50,189 nucleotides of DNA from Terriglobia bacterium. Lineage in GTDB: Bacteria; Acidobacteriota; Terriglobia; Acidiferrales; UBA7541. Where the stretch lies: NCBI GenBank assembly GCA_020072805.1, contig JAIQGC010000044.1:1-50189 (forward strand), in the 5' to 3' direction. Under the pieces are notes generated by a model. It was not told where the DNA came from. It worked only from the letters and a program-made list of their open reading frames with translations, and did no database searches. The translations under genes and the position numbers were made by a program. Below, piece after piece: positions 16,564 through 24,844 of this stretch; the first letter of the stretch is position 1; each line of letters starts with the position of its first letter.

Positions 16564-18398
16564 AGAAAGAGAATCACCAGGCCCCAAAGATGATAGCCGA
16601 AGCTCTCGTGCCTTTCGAGATGTAGTTTCATGATGTTCTCGACGCCGTCCCAGCGGAAGACACCACTATCCTTGACGGCGCGCTCGTTCAGCGTATCCAG
16701 CAGCAAGGGCTTGAGCACGCCGCGGAACCAGTCGTGCGCGGGAATATCGAATCCCACCTTCTTGCGGTGCAGGATGGACTCCGGCAGCTTCCCTTTCATC
16801 AGCTGGTGCAGGATGTATTTCAGGCTCGAGCCATGCACCTTGTAGCTTTCCGGGAGCGAGGCGGCGAATTCGGCGATTCGGTGATCGAGGAAGGGCGGGC
16901 GCACTTCGAGGGAATGGGCCATGCTCATGCGGTCGGCCTTATAGAGGATGTCGTCGGCCAGGTAATAGCGCTGGTCGAAGAGCATGTAGCGGTTGAGGCC
17001 GCCGGTTTGCGGCATGTTTTCGAGCAGCTTGCGCATGGGCGCGGCGTCCGCGCGCAGGAAAAATTTCCGCTTCTGCTCCTCGGAGAACGTGCCGTTCCAG
17101 TAGATATGCGCTTCGTCGGCAGGAAGCAGCGAACCTTCCAGGAAGCGCTTGAGCTTGTACTCGAGGCTGATCTTTTCGTCGGAGACGGGCCAGTAACGCA
17201 TGCTGGCCAGCGCCGCGCGGCGCAGCGGCGAAGGAACCAGCCGCGCCAGGCGCGCGTATCGGTCGGCGCGGTAGGTCAGGTAGCCGCCGAAAAGCTCGTC
17301 CGCGCCTTCTCCGCTGAGCGCCACGGTGACTTCCTGCGAGCTCATCTTGGCCAGAAACCAAACCGGGAGGCAGCCGGCGTCGGCGCTGGGTTCGTCGGAA
17401 TAGTAGGCGAACTTCTCGATGGCCCCGCGCAGATCGATTTCCGTGCTCAGGTCGAATTCGGTGTGGTCGGTGCCGTAGCGCGCGGCCACTTCGCGGATGT
17501 AGGCGCCTTCGTCGAAGCTGCGGCCCTTGAAGGTGATCGAGAAAGTTTTCAGCGGCGTGGCGGAAGCCTCCGCGGCGTAATGGAGAATGGTCGAGGAGTC
17601 CAGCCCGCCGCTGGCCCACACGCCCAGGGGAACGTCGGCCACCAGATGCTCGCGGACGGATTTTCTCAGCAGATCGTCGAGCTGTTCCTTGGCCTCTTCG
17701 AAGCCGATCTCGTGTTTGCTGCGCGGGCGCGCTTCGCAGCGCCAGTAACGTTCGGTGCTGACCTTACCGTTTTCCCACGCGAGAAAATGGCCGGGCAGCA
17801 GCTTTTCGATTCCTTCCACCAGCGTGTACGGCGCAGGAACGTAGTTCAGCCGCAGGTAGCAGTTGAGCGCTTCCAGATTCAGGCGGCGGTCAATCTCCGG
17901 ATGGAACAGGATGCCCTTGAGTTCCGAGCTGAAATAAATGTCCTCGCCCTTGGAAGCGTAATAGACCGGCTTGATGCCCATGCGGTCACGGGCCAGGACC
18001 AGGCGCTGGCGCGATTCGCTCCAGAGAGCCAGGCCGAACATCCCGCGCAGCCGCTGAAAGCAGGCGGTATCCCACTGCAGGAAAGCGTGCAGCACCACTT
18101 CGGTGTCCGTGCGGGTCTTGAAACGGTGGCCCAGGGCTTCCAGTTCCGCGCGCAGTTCGTTGTGATTGTAGACTTCGCCGTTGTAGGTGAGAGCCACGTC
18201 GCCATCGTCGCTGCGCATGGGCTGTTCCACGGTGGTCAGGTCGATGATGGTCAGCCGCGCCGCGCCGAGGGAGACGTGCGGCGTTTCGAAAACGCCCTGC
18301 TGGTCGGGTCCGCGGTGGATCAGGCAGGAGGTGACGTCTTGGATGAGACCGCCGGGCACCACGCGGTTTTTATGTGTGAACCCGGCAATTCCGCACAC
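16476..18398 (-). CDS. asnB: AsnB-type glutamine-dependent amidotransferase
   Basis: A 640-residue class II glutamine amidotransferase/asparagine synthetase. The start is GTG 18398, so that Cys2 (MCGIAGF) becomes the catalytic N-terminal nucleophile. The glutaminase domain has LIHRGPDQQG, LTYNGEVYNH and TDTEVVLHAF. The synthetase domain carries the PP-loop VWASGGLDSST around residue 265 and VALSGEGADELFGGY. The final 25 residues (from about IKQWNIQTD) are not family-like and overlap the next gene by 88 bp. Enzymes of this type in glycan clusters often amidate sugar acids or glycan intermediates rather than make free asparagine. The nearby transferases favour that reading, but the sequence does not prove it. 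Confidence 0.88.
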   Translation of the reverse strand: MCGIAGFTHKNRVVPGGLIQDVTSCLIHRGPDQQGVFETPHVSLGAARLTIIDLTTVEQPMRSDDGDVALTYNGEVYNHNELRAELEALGHRFKTRTDTEVVLHAFLQWDTACFQRLRGMFGLALWSESRQRLVLARDRMGIKPVYYASKGEDIYFSSELKGILFHPEIDRRLNLEALNCYLRLNYVPAPYTLVEGIEKLLPGHFLAWENGKVSTERYWRCEARPRSKHEIGFEEAKEQLDDLLRKSVREHLVADVPLGVWASGGLDSSTILHYAAEASATPLKTFSITFKGRSFDEGAYIREVAARYGTDHTEFDLSTEIDLRGAIEKFAYYSDEPSADAGCLPVWFLAKMSSQEVTVALSGEGADELFGGYLTYRADRYARLARLVPSPLRRAALASMRYWPVSDEKISLEYKLKRFLEGSLLPADEAHIYWNGTFSEEQKRKFFLRADAAPMRKLLENMPQTGGLNRYMLFDQRYYLADDILYKADRMSMAHSLEVRPPFLDHRIAEFAASLPESYKVHGSSLKYILHQLMKGKLPESILHRKKVGFDIPAHDWFRGVLKPLLLDTLNERAVKDSGVFRWDGVENIMKLHLERHESFGYHLWGLVILFLWIKQWNIQTDSAAPPAGRSLTGFSATRA

Positions 18399-18515
18399 GC
18401 TGGAGATCCCCCCGCCTGGAAATAGACTCGTTCCTTAAACTACTAGTCTAATCGCATGGGCGCATTTGTGAAAGAGACGCGGCGCGGCGCGTTGTTCTGT
18501 TTTATTGGACGCTAC

Positions 18516-18545
18516 TTGACTCTTCTCGGAAGCTGCCCTTATTCT
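18516..18545 (+). promoter_or_regulatory. Sigma-70-type promoter of the methyltransferase gene
   Basis: TTGACT (18516-18521), an 18-nt spacer and TATTCT (18540-18545). Transcription would start near 18552, 18 nt before ATG 18570. Confidence 0.55.
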
Positions 18546-18569
18546 TGAATTTCACCGGCAACCTATTCA

Positions 18570-19574
18570 ATGAAACGAAAACTTCTCACCTATCTGACCT
18601 GTCCCCGCTGCCGCCTGCCATTCACGCTCACCGTCGAACGGGCGGAATGTGAGGAGATTCTGGAAGGCGAGCTGGACTGCGCGTCCTGTTCGGCGCGATT
18701 TCCCATTCTGCGCGGCATTCCCCGCTTCCTGCCGCCGGACCTTTCCGCGGAGAAACAGGCCACCGCCGCCGCGTTCGGTTACGAATGGACGCACTATTCG
18801 GAAATCACCGAAGCGGACCAGGAAGAGTTTCTCGACTGGATTCGCCCGCTGACCGCGGCGGATTTTGCCGGGAAAGTGGTTTTGGACGGCGGTTGCGGCA
18901 AGGGGCGGCACATTTTTCAGGTGGCGCGCTTCGGGGCGGCAGACGTCATCGGCATCGACCTTTCCGACGCCGTCGAGGCGGCCTACCCCAACACGCGGCA
19001 CCTTCCCAACGCGCACGTCATTCAGGCGGACATTTATAATTTGCCGTTTCTCGCGCCCTTCGATCTGGCCTACAGCATCGGCGTGATTCACCACCTGCCC
19101 GATCCCAAACAGGGTTTTCTCAGTTTGGTCAAGCACGTGAAGCCTGGAGGGCGGGCGTCGCTGTGGGTCTACGGCAAAGAGGGCAACGCGTGGATTGAAA
19201 ATCTGGTGGACCCGGTGCGCATTCACGTCACTTCGCGGCTGCCGAAATTTTTGACTCAGGTCATTTCGTTCTTCGTAAGCTTGCCGCTTTATGCGGCGCT
19301 GAAGCTGCTCTATGGACCGGCCGAGCGCCGCCCGGGACTGGCCTGGCTGAAGCGCCGGCTGCCTTACTCCGGCTATCTCTGCGCGATTTCCGGCTATTCC
19401 TTCGCGGAAAATATGTGGAACGTATTTGACCAACTGGTGGCGCCTACGGCGAATTACATCAGCGAGGCGGAGATGAAGGATTGGATGGCAACCGCCAAGC
19501 TCGGCGAGGTGCGCATCAGCCAGCGCAACAACAACAGCTGGCGCGGCACGGGCGTCAAGCCCCGCGAAGCGTAG
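18570..19574 (+). CDS. SAM-dependent methyltransferase with N-terminal zinc-ribbon
   Basis: A 334-residue class I methyltransferase. The N-terminal Trm112-like zinc-binding part has CPRC (residues 11-14) and CASC near residue 37, ending in the typical FPILRGIPRFLP. The SAM-binding fold shows motif I VVLDGGCGKGRH, motif II GIDLSD, and LAYSIGVIHHLPDP as motif IV. The C-terminal third contains a hydrophobic stretch (VISFFVSLPLYAALKLL) that may contact the membrane. Proteins of this layout are common in surface glycan and glycolipid loci and methylate lipid-linked or sugar substrates. It is transcribed alone between two GT modules facing the other way, from its own promoter. Confidence 0.87.
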   Translation: MKRKLLTYLTCPRCRLPFTLTVERAECEEILEGELDCASCSARFPILRGIPRFLPPDLSAEKQATAAAFGYEWTHYSEITEADQEEFLDWIRPLTAADFAGKVVLDGGCGKGRHIFQVARFGAADVIGIDLSDAVEAAYPNTRHLPNAHVIQADIYNLPFLAPFDLAYSIGVIHHLPDPKQGFLSLVKHVKPGGRASLWVYGKEGNAWIENLVDPVRIHVTSRLPKFLTQVISFFVSLPLYAALKLLYGPAERRPGLAWLKRRLPYSGYLCAISGYSFAENMWNVFDQLVAPTANYISEAEMKDWMATAKLGEVRISQRNNNSWRGTGVKPREA

Positions 19575-19599
19575 CTGGGCAGGGAAACCCAGCTAAAGA

Positions 19600-19716
19600 T
19601 GTCATCCTGAGGCCCCGATGTCTTATATCGGGGCAGAAGGATCTCAACGGAAAGCCTCAGCAACACGTGAAGCTGAGATTCTTCGCCCATCCTCGCCGGA
19701 TGGGCTCAGAATGACA
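19600..19716. repeat. Inverted pair of mosaic palindromic repeats
   Basis: The left element begins TGTCATCCTGAGG, carries the hairpin GCCCCGAT (19612-19619)/ATCGGGGC (19627-19634) and ends AGAAGGATCTCA. The right element, read on the minus strand, begins TGTCATTCTGAG, carries the hairpin CCCATCC/GGATGGG and ends GAAGAATCTCA. The two form a roughly 117-bp imperfect palindrome between convergent genes. Flanks match the single repeats at 1533 and 3972. Confidence 0.7.
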
Positions 19717-19781
19717 GATTTCGTTTTTCCCGCGGCCCGCAAGAACTTCATCGCCAACATCCGCGAAATGGAACGATTGCT

Positions 19782-20975
19782 CTATTCGGCGGCGGAAGCG
19801 CTTTCCTTGCTCACGCGCACCAGCAGACCCTTCTTCACGCGATACTCGATGCCCCGCCAGCGGATTTTGCTGGCGAAGAATCCCGCAACCCACACCACAA
19901 AATTGATGGCATCGCGCAGCGGCACCAGCCACAGGCTGCGCCGCGTCACCGGGTCGCCCAGCCCCCACACGCCCACCGTCCAGACCAGCAGCAGGCGTAG
20001 CGCCAGATAAGCGCCCAGATAACCGGCGGCCAGCGAGATCGAAGGCGCGAGCGCGGCGGCCAACACGGCCCAGGGCAGGCCGAAGGTCATCAGCAGGCCC
20101 ACGTAGCCCGCGGGACGCACATTGCGCAGGCCGATGGCCCAGCGCAATTCGTGCTGCAAAAATTCCTTCATAGTTTCGCGCGGAAAGACCATGGTCACCG
20201 GCGTGCGCAGCAGCTCGATGCGCAGGCCCAGCGCGGAGATGCGGTTGCCGAATTCGAAATCGTCGGAGTGGTGATAGACCATGGCCTCGAAGCCGCCGAT
20301 GGCCTCGAGATGCTTTTTCGTGGTGGCCATGGTCCAGCCAAAGGCGAACTGTACTTTGCCTTCGATTTTGCGGGCCACCAGCGCGTTGGGCACCGTTTCG
20401 GCCGCCAGCACCAGCGCTTCGAATTCCGCTCCCAAGCTGCCTTCGACCTGCCCGCGAAAAAAGGAAGTGACCGCGCCGACTTGCGCATCGGCAATGGGCG
20501 CGGCGACCTCGCGCAGATAGTTTGGCTCGACGCGCACGTCGCTGTCGCTCATCACCAGCAGGCCGTGGCGCGCTTCGCGGGTCAGCCGGCAAAGATTGTT
20601 GACCTTGCGGTTGGGGCCCAGTTGCTCGATTCCGGTGAGCAGGCGGATTTGCCGCTCGGGAAAATCGCGGCGCAGTTTTTCGACCAGGGGGATGACCGGG
20701 TCGTCGTCATCGCCCACGGCGAAGAGAATTTCATATTCGGGATAGTCCAGGCGGCAGAAACTGGCGAAATTTTCATACGCGCCGTGGTCCACGCCGCGCA
20801 CCGGCTTCAGGATGCTGGCCGGGGGCGTGTGCGAGGACGCCACGGCCTTGCGCCGGTGCTCGCCACGAAAAAAATCCCAGCCGCAATAAATGGCCAGCGC
20901 GTAATAGACCAGCGGCCCCGCCGCCGCGGCCAACGCCGCCCAGCGCAGTCCCTGCAATACAGCGTGCACGCTCAT
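19782..20975 (-). CDS. HpnI-like GT2 glycosyltransferase (module 2)
   Basis: A 397-residue paralogue of the GT2 at 13510. An N-terminal membrane anchor precedes SILKPVRGVDHGAYENFASF. The DxD motif is in LLVMSDSDVRVEPNYL, the third acidic motif is HSDDFEFGNRI and the terminal motif is HELRWAIGLRNVRPAG. Three hydrophobic segments close the protein. This arrangement matches ceramide glucosyltransferase/HpnI enzymes that glycosylate membrane lipids on the cytoplasmic side. It is the last gene of the hpnJ-to-GT operon, 6 bp after the GT39 stop, and ATG 20975 follows AGGA at about 10 nt. Acceptor could be a hopanoid polyol, a ceramide-like lipid or a polyprenyl phosphate. Confidence 0.85.
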   Translation of the reverse strand: MSVHAVLQGLRWAALAAAAGPLVYYALAIYCGWDFFRGEHRRKAVASSHTPPASILKPVRGVDHGAYENFASFCRLDYPEYEILFAVGDDDDPVIPLVEKLRRDFPERQIRLLTGIEQLGPNRKVNNLCRLTREARHGLLVMSDSDVRVEPNYLREVAAPIADAQVGAVTSFFRGQVEGSLGAEFEALVLAAETVPNALVARKIEGKVQFAFGWTMATTKKHLEAIGGFEAMVYHHSDDFEFGNRISALGLRIELLRTPVTMVFPRETMKEFLQHELRWAIGLRNVRPAGYVGLLMTFGLPWAVLAAALAPSISLAAGYLGAYLALRLLLVWTVGVWGLGDPVTRRSLWLVPLRDAINFVVWVAGFFASKIRWRGIEYRVKKGLLVRVSKESASAAE

Positions 20976-20981
20976 TCGCGC

Positions 20982-22304
20982 TTATCCTTCCGCCGCCGCG
21001 GAGTCCGCCGCGCCCGCCCCGATGGGATCGGGGCCCGCACCGGTGGAATCGGGGCGGGCCAGCAGCACGCCGATGAATACGGCGGCCACCGTGTCCAGCG
21101 GGTGGCGGTACTCGATTCCCGGATGCGTAAAATAATAGATCATGGGATAGACGAGCAACACCAGCGCGAGGGGAATCACCGCATGGCGATTTCGCCGCCA
21201 GGCTTTGCGCAGCCCGGCCAGCAGCAGCGCCGTGAGCGCGCTGCAGAATCCGATATTGGGGATGGTCAGCGGCTCGGCTTCGCGGTACTCCCGGCTGAGC
21301 GACCAATAGCCTGTCCAGGTAAAAAAGAAGCGCCGCACGCTGGTGCGCAGAAACAGTCCCGGATTTTGCCGCAGAATCCCGATCGCAGCGGCGCGCTTCT
21401 CCCGCATGTAACCCAGTTCTCCCAGGCTGTAATATTTCGCGAGTTCCGCGTCGTTGTGCGCGGGATTGGTCCAGTCGGGATAGAGGTCGGAGCCGTCGCC
21501 GGTATTGCCCTGCCAGAAAACCAGCCAGAAGGTGTCGCGGAACGGAACGAAGCGGCCAAACGCGGCGTAGTTGCGCGCAAACCACGGTGCCACCGTCAGC
21601 GTCAGCAGCAACAACGCCACCACGGATTGCCTGCTCCAGCCCAGCCCGCGCCGATGCCGCCGCCAGGCGATCCAGCCGAGCAGGAACGGCAGCGTGGCGA
21701 GCATCACGGCGTTGCTGAGCGCCGCCACGCCCCACAAAATTCCGTAGCCCGCCCAGGCCAGCAGCCCGGCCCGCCCTTCGGCTGCTTCGAGAGCGGCTGT
21801 GGCCCAGAGAACCAGCGCCAGCATCATCGCGTCCAGGGTGTAGTCCCAGACGAGGCTGCTGGAAATGAAAATGGAATAGGGATGCAGCGCCCAAACCAGT
21901 CCCGCCCAGAACGCCGCCGAACATCCGAAAAATCGGCGCGTCAGAAAATAGACCGGGAGGACGGTGAGCGCGGCAAAGATTGCGTTGAGAAGAAGCGCAG
22001 CCCAGGCGGACGCCGGCGTAAACGTGCCGAAAATCCGGAAGATACCGGCAAGGAGCGCGGGATAGACCGGAGTGGTCCACGCGGTCGGGCCCGTGCGCGC
22101 AAAAAGCGGTGAACTGAATCCTTCGCCATTCGCGAGCGAGCGCGCGATGCGCCCTTCCTCGCAGCCGAAGGCCCAGTGATCGCGCGTGGGATCGAGCTGA
22201 TCGCCGATGAGGAACGGAATGACCACGGCGCGCACCACCAGCGCCAGCAGCATCAGCAACAGGATGGCGCGCCAGGCGCGGCCTCGGTCAGTGGAATCGT
22301 TCAC
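20982..22304 (-). CDS. ArnT-like GT39 glycosyltransferase (module 2)
   Basis: A 440-residue polytopic transferase of the dolichyl-phosphate-mannose/ArnT superfamily. After the first helix comes the acidic loop CEEGRIARSLANGEGF and the TPVYPALLAGIF segment, followed by about nine further helices and a soluble tail. The HPGIEYRHPLDT motif near the C-terminus is typical of this group (cf. RY-x-P at the end of many GT39 proteins). The start is GTG 22304 with GGAG upstream. The last 25 codons (21060-20985) are occupied by a palindromic repeat and read ARPDSTGAGPDPIGAG, so the tail appears to be an insertion-derived extension. It lies between the small transporters and the HpnI-like GT2. Confidence 0.82.
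   Translation of the reverse strand: MNDSTDRGRAWRAILLLMLLALVVRAVVIPFLIGDQLDPTRDHWAFGCEEGRIARSLANGEGFSSPLFARTGPTAWTTPVYPALLAGIFRIFGTFTPASAWAALLLNAIFAALTVLPVYFLTRRFFGCSAAFWAGLVWALHPYSIFISSSLVWDYTLDAMMLALVLWATAALEAAEGRAGLLAWAGYGILWGVAALSNAVMLATLPFLLGWIAWRRHRRGLGWSRQSVVALLLLTLTVAPWFARNYAAFGRFVPFRDTFWLVFWQGNTGDGSDLYPDWTNPAHNDAELAKYYSLGELGYMREKRAAAIGILRQNPGLFLRTSVRRFFFTWTGYWSLSREYREAEPLTIPNIGFCSALTALLLAGLRKAWRRNRHAVIPLALVLLVYPMIYYFTHPGIEYRHPLDTVAAVFIGVLLARPDSTGAGPDPIGAGAADSAAAEG
21012..21060. repeat. Intragenic GPD-type palindromic repeat (copy 1)
   Basis: GCCCCGAT-GGG-ATCGGGGC is an exact 8-bp inverted repeat, followed by a second, partial copy (GGAATCGGGGCGGGC). It lies inside the 3' end of the GT39 gene and adds the peptide GAGPDPIGAG. 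Related sequence occurs at 40740 and 42530 inside kinase genes, and the same 8-bp arms form the hairpin in the repeat at 19612. Confidence 0.6.
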
Positions 22305-22360
22305 TCGCCAGCTCCAAATTCGTTTGCGCTAAAAGTCCCGAAACTCCTGCCGCGCCGCGT

Positions 22361-22738
22361 TCACCCCGCGGTGACCAGCAGCACACCCGCGCACACCAGC
22401 AGCACGCCCGCCCAGCGCCCCGCGCTTACCTGTTCGCCGAGCAGATACTTCGCGCCCAGCGTGCCCACCACGTAATTGAACGCGGAAGCGGGAATCACCA
22501 GGCTGGCCGGTTCCCAGGAGAGCAGCACCAGCAGCGAATAGAACGATATGGCCAGCAGCGGGACGCCCGCCCAGAACCATCCGCTCCGCAGCGCGCGCCA
22601 AAGAAAAGCCAGCAGCGCGCGCGGGCGCAGGCGTTCCGGCTCGCCCACTTTCTTCATTCCGTGGGTGATGGAGATCTCCCCGCCCGTGCTGCTGAAGATG
22701 AGCACGGCGAGCAGGATGGCGCTGCGCGCATGGATCAT
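22361..22738 (-). CDS. EamA/SMR-type small membrane transporter, second of pair (ArnE/F-like)
   Basis: A 125-residue protein with four transmembrane helices of the drug/metabolite transporter (EamA/SMR) type. The motif ISITHGMKKVG in helix 1 resembles ArnE/ArnF and EmrE-like proteins. PASAFNYVVGTLGAKYLLGEQVSAGRWAG is the conserved helix 4 approach, with Glu in GEQV. ArnE/ArnF act as a pair to move undecaprenyl-phosphate-linked sugar across the inner membrane. The start overlaps the stop of the partner gene as ATGA (22735-22738), which fits production of a heteromer. Its position just ahead of an ArnT-like gene supports a flippase role by context. Confidence 0.82.
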   Translation of the reverse strand: MIHARSAILLAVLIFSSTGGEISITHGMKKVGEPERLRPRALLAFLWRALRSGWFWAGVPLLAISFYSLLVLLSWEPASLVIPASAFNYVVGTLGAKYLLGEQVSAGRWAGVLLVCAGVLLVTAG

Positions 22739-23163
22739 GGCAACGCTCCGCCAGCCGCGTGCGTGGTGCGCGGCTTGGTCTGCCCCACCAGCAGCACGCC
22801 GATGCAGATCAGCGCCACGCCGGCCCAGCGCCGCGCGCTGACGCGTTCGCCCAGAAAAATCATGGCGAAGAAAGTGAACGCAGCATAGCCGAAGGCTCCC
22901 GCGGGCATCACGTAGCTGTAATCGGCCCAGGAGACCGCGGTCATGTAGCTGAACATGAAGCCCGAAAGGAAAAGAATAGCCAGCCAGATGGTGGGATTGA
23001 CCACGGTTTGCACGAAGGCATGGGCCAGGCCCGCGGCGCTTAACTCCACCGCGCCCACCTGGGTCATGCCGTGCTTCAGCAGCAGGTCGCCCGCGTTGGC
23101 GCAGAGCACCAGCAGGAAGACCATGGCCAGCGTCTTGATCCGGAGCTTGCGCTCGTGTGGCAT
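22735..23163 (-). CDS. EamA/SMR-type small membrane transporter, first of pair (ArnE/F-like)
   Basis: A 142-residue, four-helix member of the same transporter class as its downstream partner. Helix 1 holds ANAGDLLLKHGMTQVGAVE, and the last two helices include MPAGAFGYAAFTFFAMIFLGERVSARRWAG. The Glu of GERVS matches the conserved GE motif of EamA proteins. The C-terminal 15 residues are hydrophilic. It starts 10 bp after the hpnJ stop codon and overlaps its partner by 4 bp. The two proteins are clear paralogues of each other and probably form one functional unit. Drug efflux is the alternative, but glycolipid neighbours make lipid-linked sugar translocation more likely. Confidence 0.82.
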   Translation of the reverse strand: MPHERKLRIKTLAMVFLLVLCANAGDLLLKHGMTQVGAVELSAAGLAHAFVQTVVNPTIWLAILFLSGFMFSYMTAVSWADYSYVMPAGAFGYAAFTFFAMIFLGERVSARRWAGVALICIGVLLVGQTKPRTTHAAGGALP

Positions 23164-23173
23164 TTTGCGCGGG

Positions 23174-24632
23174 TCAGTCGTTTCCCGAAGCGGAAGGCAT
23201 TTCCGGCACGGAGACCATCGCTTTTTCCGCGCCTCCGCCCTGCTTGACCCACTTCAGCCGCTCGGCGCGCAGCGAGAGAAATTCCCGGGCCTCGGTGTAG
23301 AGCCGTTTGCGCTCGTTGCTGTCCCACAGCGCTTCCTTCACGATGCGCCAGACCACCCGCGGCCGGAAATAGTATTCGTCATAAAAGCGATTGACCCCGG
23401 CCATCATCTCCGCCTTCGAAAGATGCGGATATTCGAGATGCGGCAACTGGTGCCCGCCCGCATCGGCCAGCGCTTCCACGCGCAGGAAACCCTCGCGCTG
23501 CATCTGCTCGTGCATTTCCGTGCCGGGCATGGCGTGGGCAATGGAAACCTGAATGGTTTCGCAGTCCAGTTCCTTGGCGAATTCGATGGTCTTCTGAATG
23601 GTCTCCCTGGTTTCTCCGGGCAAGCCCAGGATGAAATCGCCGTGAACGCGGATGCCCACCTTGCGGCAGTTCTTCATGAAGTTGCGGGCCATCTCGACCG
23701 TCGCGCCCTTCTTCACGTTCTTCAGAATCTGCGGGTCGCCCGATTCGAATCCCACGATCAGCAGGCGCGCGCCGGCGTCGGCCATGGCCTTCAGCGTTTC
23801 GTAGTCGCTGTGCACGCGCGCCGTCGCCGACCAGCGGAACTTCAGCGGCTTGAACAGGGCGCACAGTTCCAACACGCGGTCCTTGCGAATGTTGAACGTG
23901 TCGTCGTCGAAGAAGATTTCCTTCATCTGCGGGAACATCTCGATGGCTTGCTTCACTTCCCGCGCCACGTTGGCCGCCGAGCGCACCCGCCAGGCGTGCC
24001 CGGAAAGCGTCTGCGGCCACATGCAGAAGGTGCACAGCGCGGGGCAGCCCCGGCTGGAATAAAAGGCCACGAAGGGATTCAACAGGAAGGGAACGTTGTA
24101 GCGCTCGATCTGCAGGTCGCGCTTGTACACTTCAGTCGCAAAGGGCAGCGCGTCCAGCTCTTCGGTGTGCAGTTGCGGCCGGTCCGGGTTATGCACCACC
24201 TTGCCGTCCTTGCGGTAGCTGGCGTTGCGGATCTGCTCGACGGGCACGCCCTTGGCGTATTCCACCACGGCGTGATCGAACTCCCCGCGCACGATGAAGT
24301 CAATGTCCTCGCTGCCCAGCAGGGTCTCGTTGGGCTTGGTGTGCGCGTGCGGCCCCACGAAGGTCCGTTCCCCTCTCAAATCCCACCGTCGAGGTAAACA
24401 GCACCAGGAACTCGTAGTCCTTGGCGATCTCCACGGTCTGTTTCCAATCAATCTTGTGCGGGCAGGCGTCCACCAGCCGGCTCCCCGGCAGCATCCCCGC
24501 GGGATAGGCCAGCCACACCGGATACCAATACGATTCAATCTCGCGCGTCGCGGGCCACCGCGAACTCGCTCCCCCGTCAAAATTCTCGAAGCTCGGCGGG
24601 TTCAGGAACAGCGTTTTCAGCACATCGGTCAT
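23174..24632 (-). pseudogene. hpnJ: Hopanoid-type B12-binding radical SAM protein HpnJ, frameshifted
   Basis: HpnJ-family protein. HpnJ is linked to formation of the cyclitol headgroup of bacteriohopanepolyols from an amino-sugar precursor. Two frames must be joined. Codons from ATG 24632 encode the N-terminal half of the B12-binding-like domain (KTLFLNPPSFENFDGG, FWYP-like SYWYPVWLAYPA, LVLFTSTVGFE). The other frame resumes at GERTFVGPHAHTKPNETL and continues through the radical SAM core (SRGCPALCTFCMWPQT with the CxxxCxxC cluster, EIFFDDDTF, VGFESG, GLPGETRETI) to TGA 23174. The break is near 24370-24382. About 13-16 residues expected between these parts are missing, so it looks like a deletion rather than one lost base. 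A sequencing or assembly error is possible. Confidence 0.8.
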
Positions 24633-24704
24633 TCTTCACCTTTGGTCCGCAACGGGGACACACGCACAACTCTCGGGCCAATCGCCCGGCAATCCTATTC
24701 TTCT

Positions 24705-24733
24705 ATTCTACCTAACCCGGAGACATGGCCCAA
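24705..24733 (-). promoter_or_regulatory. Putative sigma-70 promoter of the hpnJ operon
   Basis: On the minus strand, TTGGGC (24733-24728), a 17-nt spacer and TAGAAT (24710-24705). Transcription would start near 24698, about 65 nt before ATG 24632. Confidence 0.45.
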
Positions 24734-24844
24734 AGCAATTCCGTGCGCCCGGTGCTGCCGAAGCGCCCCCGGCCGCACTCGCTCGGAAGACGACAAAACC
24801 CGTGAAATAAAAGGAGTTAAGGAGATGAAAATCGTATCCCCGCC

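Noticed and set aside
13265-18398. Genomic island integrated at tRNA-Gln
   Set aside because: No integrase, no repeated tRNA 3' end and no clear composition break were found near the tRNA.
16476-18398. PEP-CTERM/exosortase (XrtA) locus, suggested by the AsnB-type protein
   Set aside because: No exosortase, PEP-CTERM protein or associated export genes are present in the window.
23174-24632. Programmed frameshift in hpnJ
   Set aside because: No slippery heptamer was seen at the junction, and a block of expected residues is missing, which fits a deletion better.
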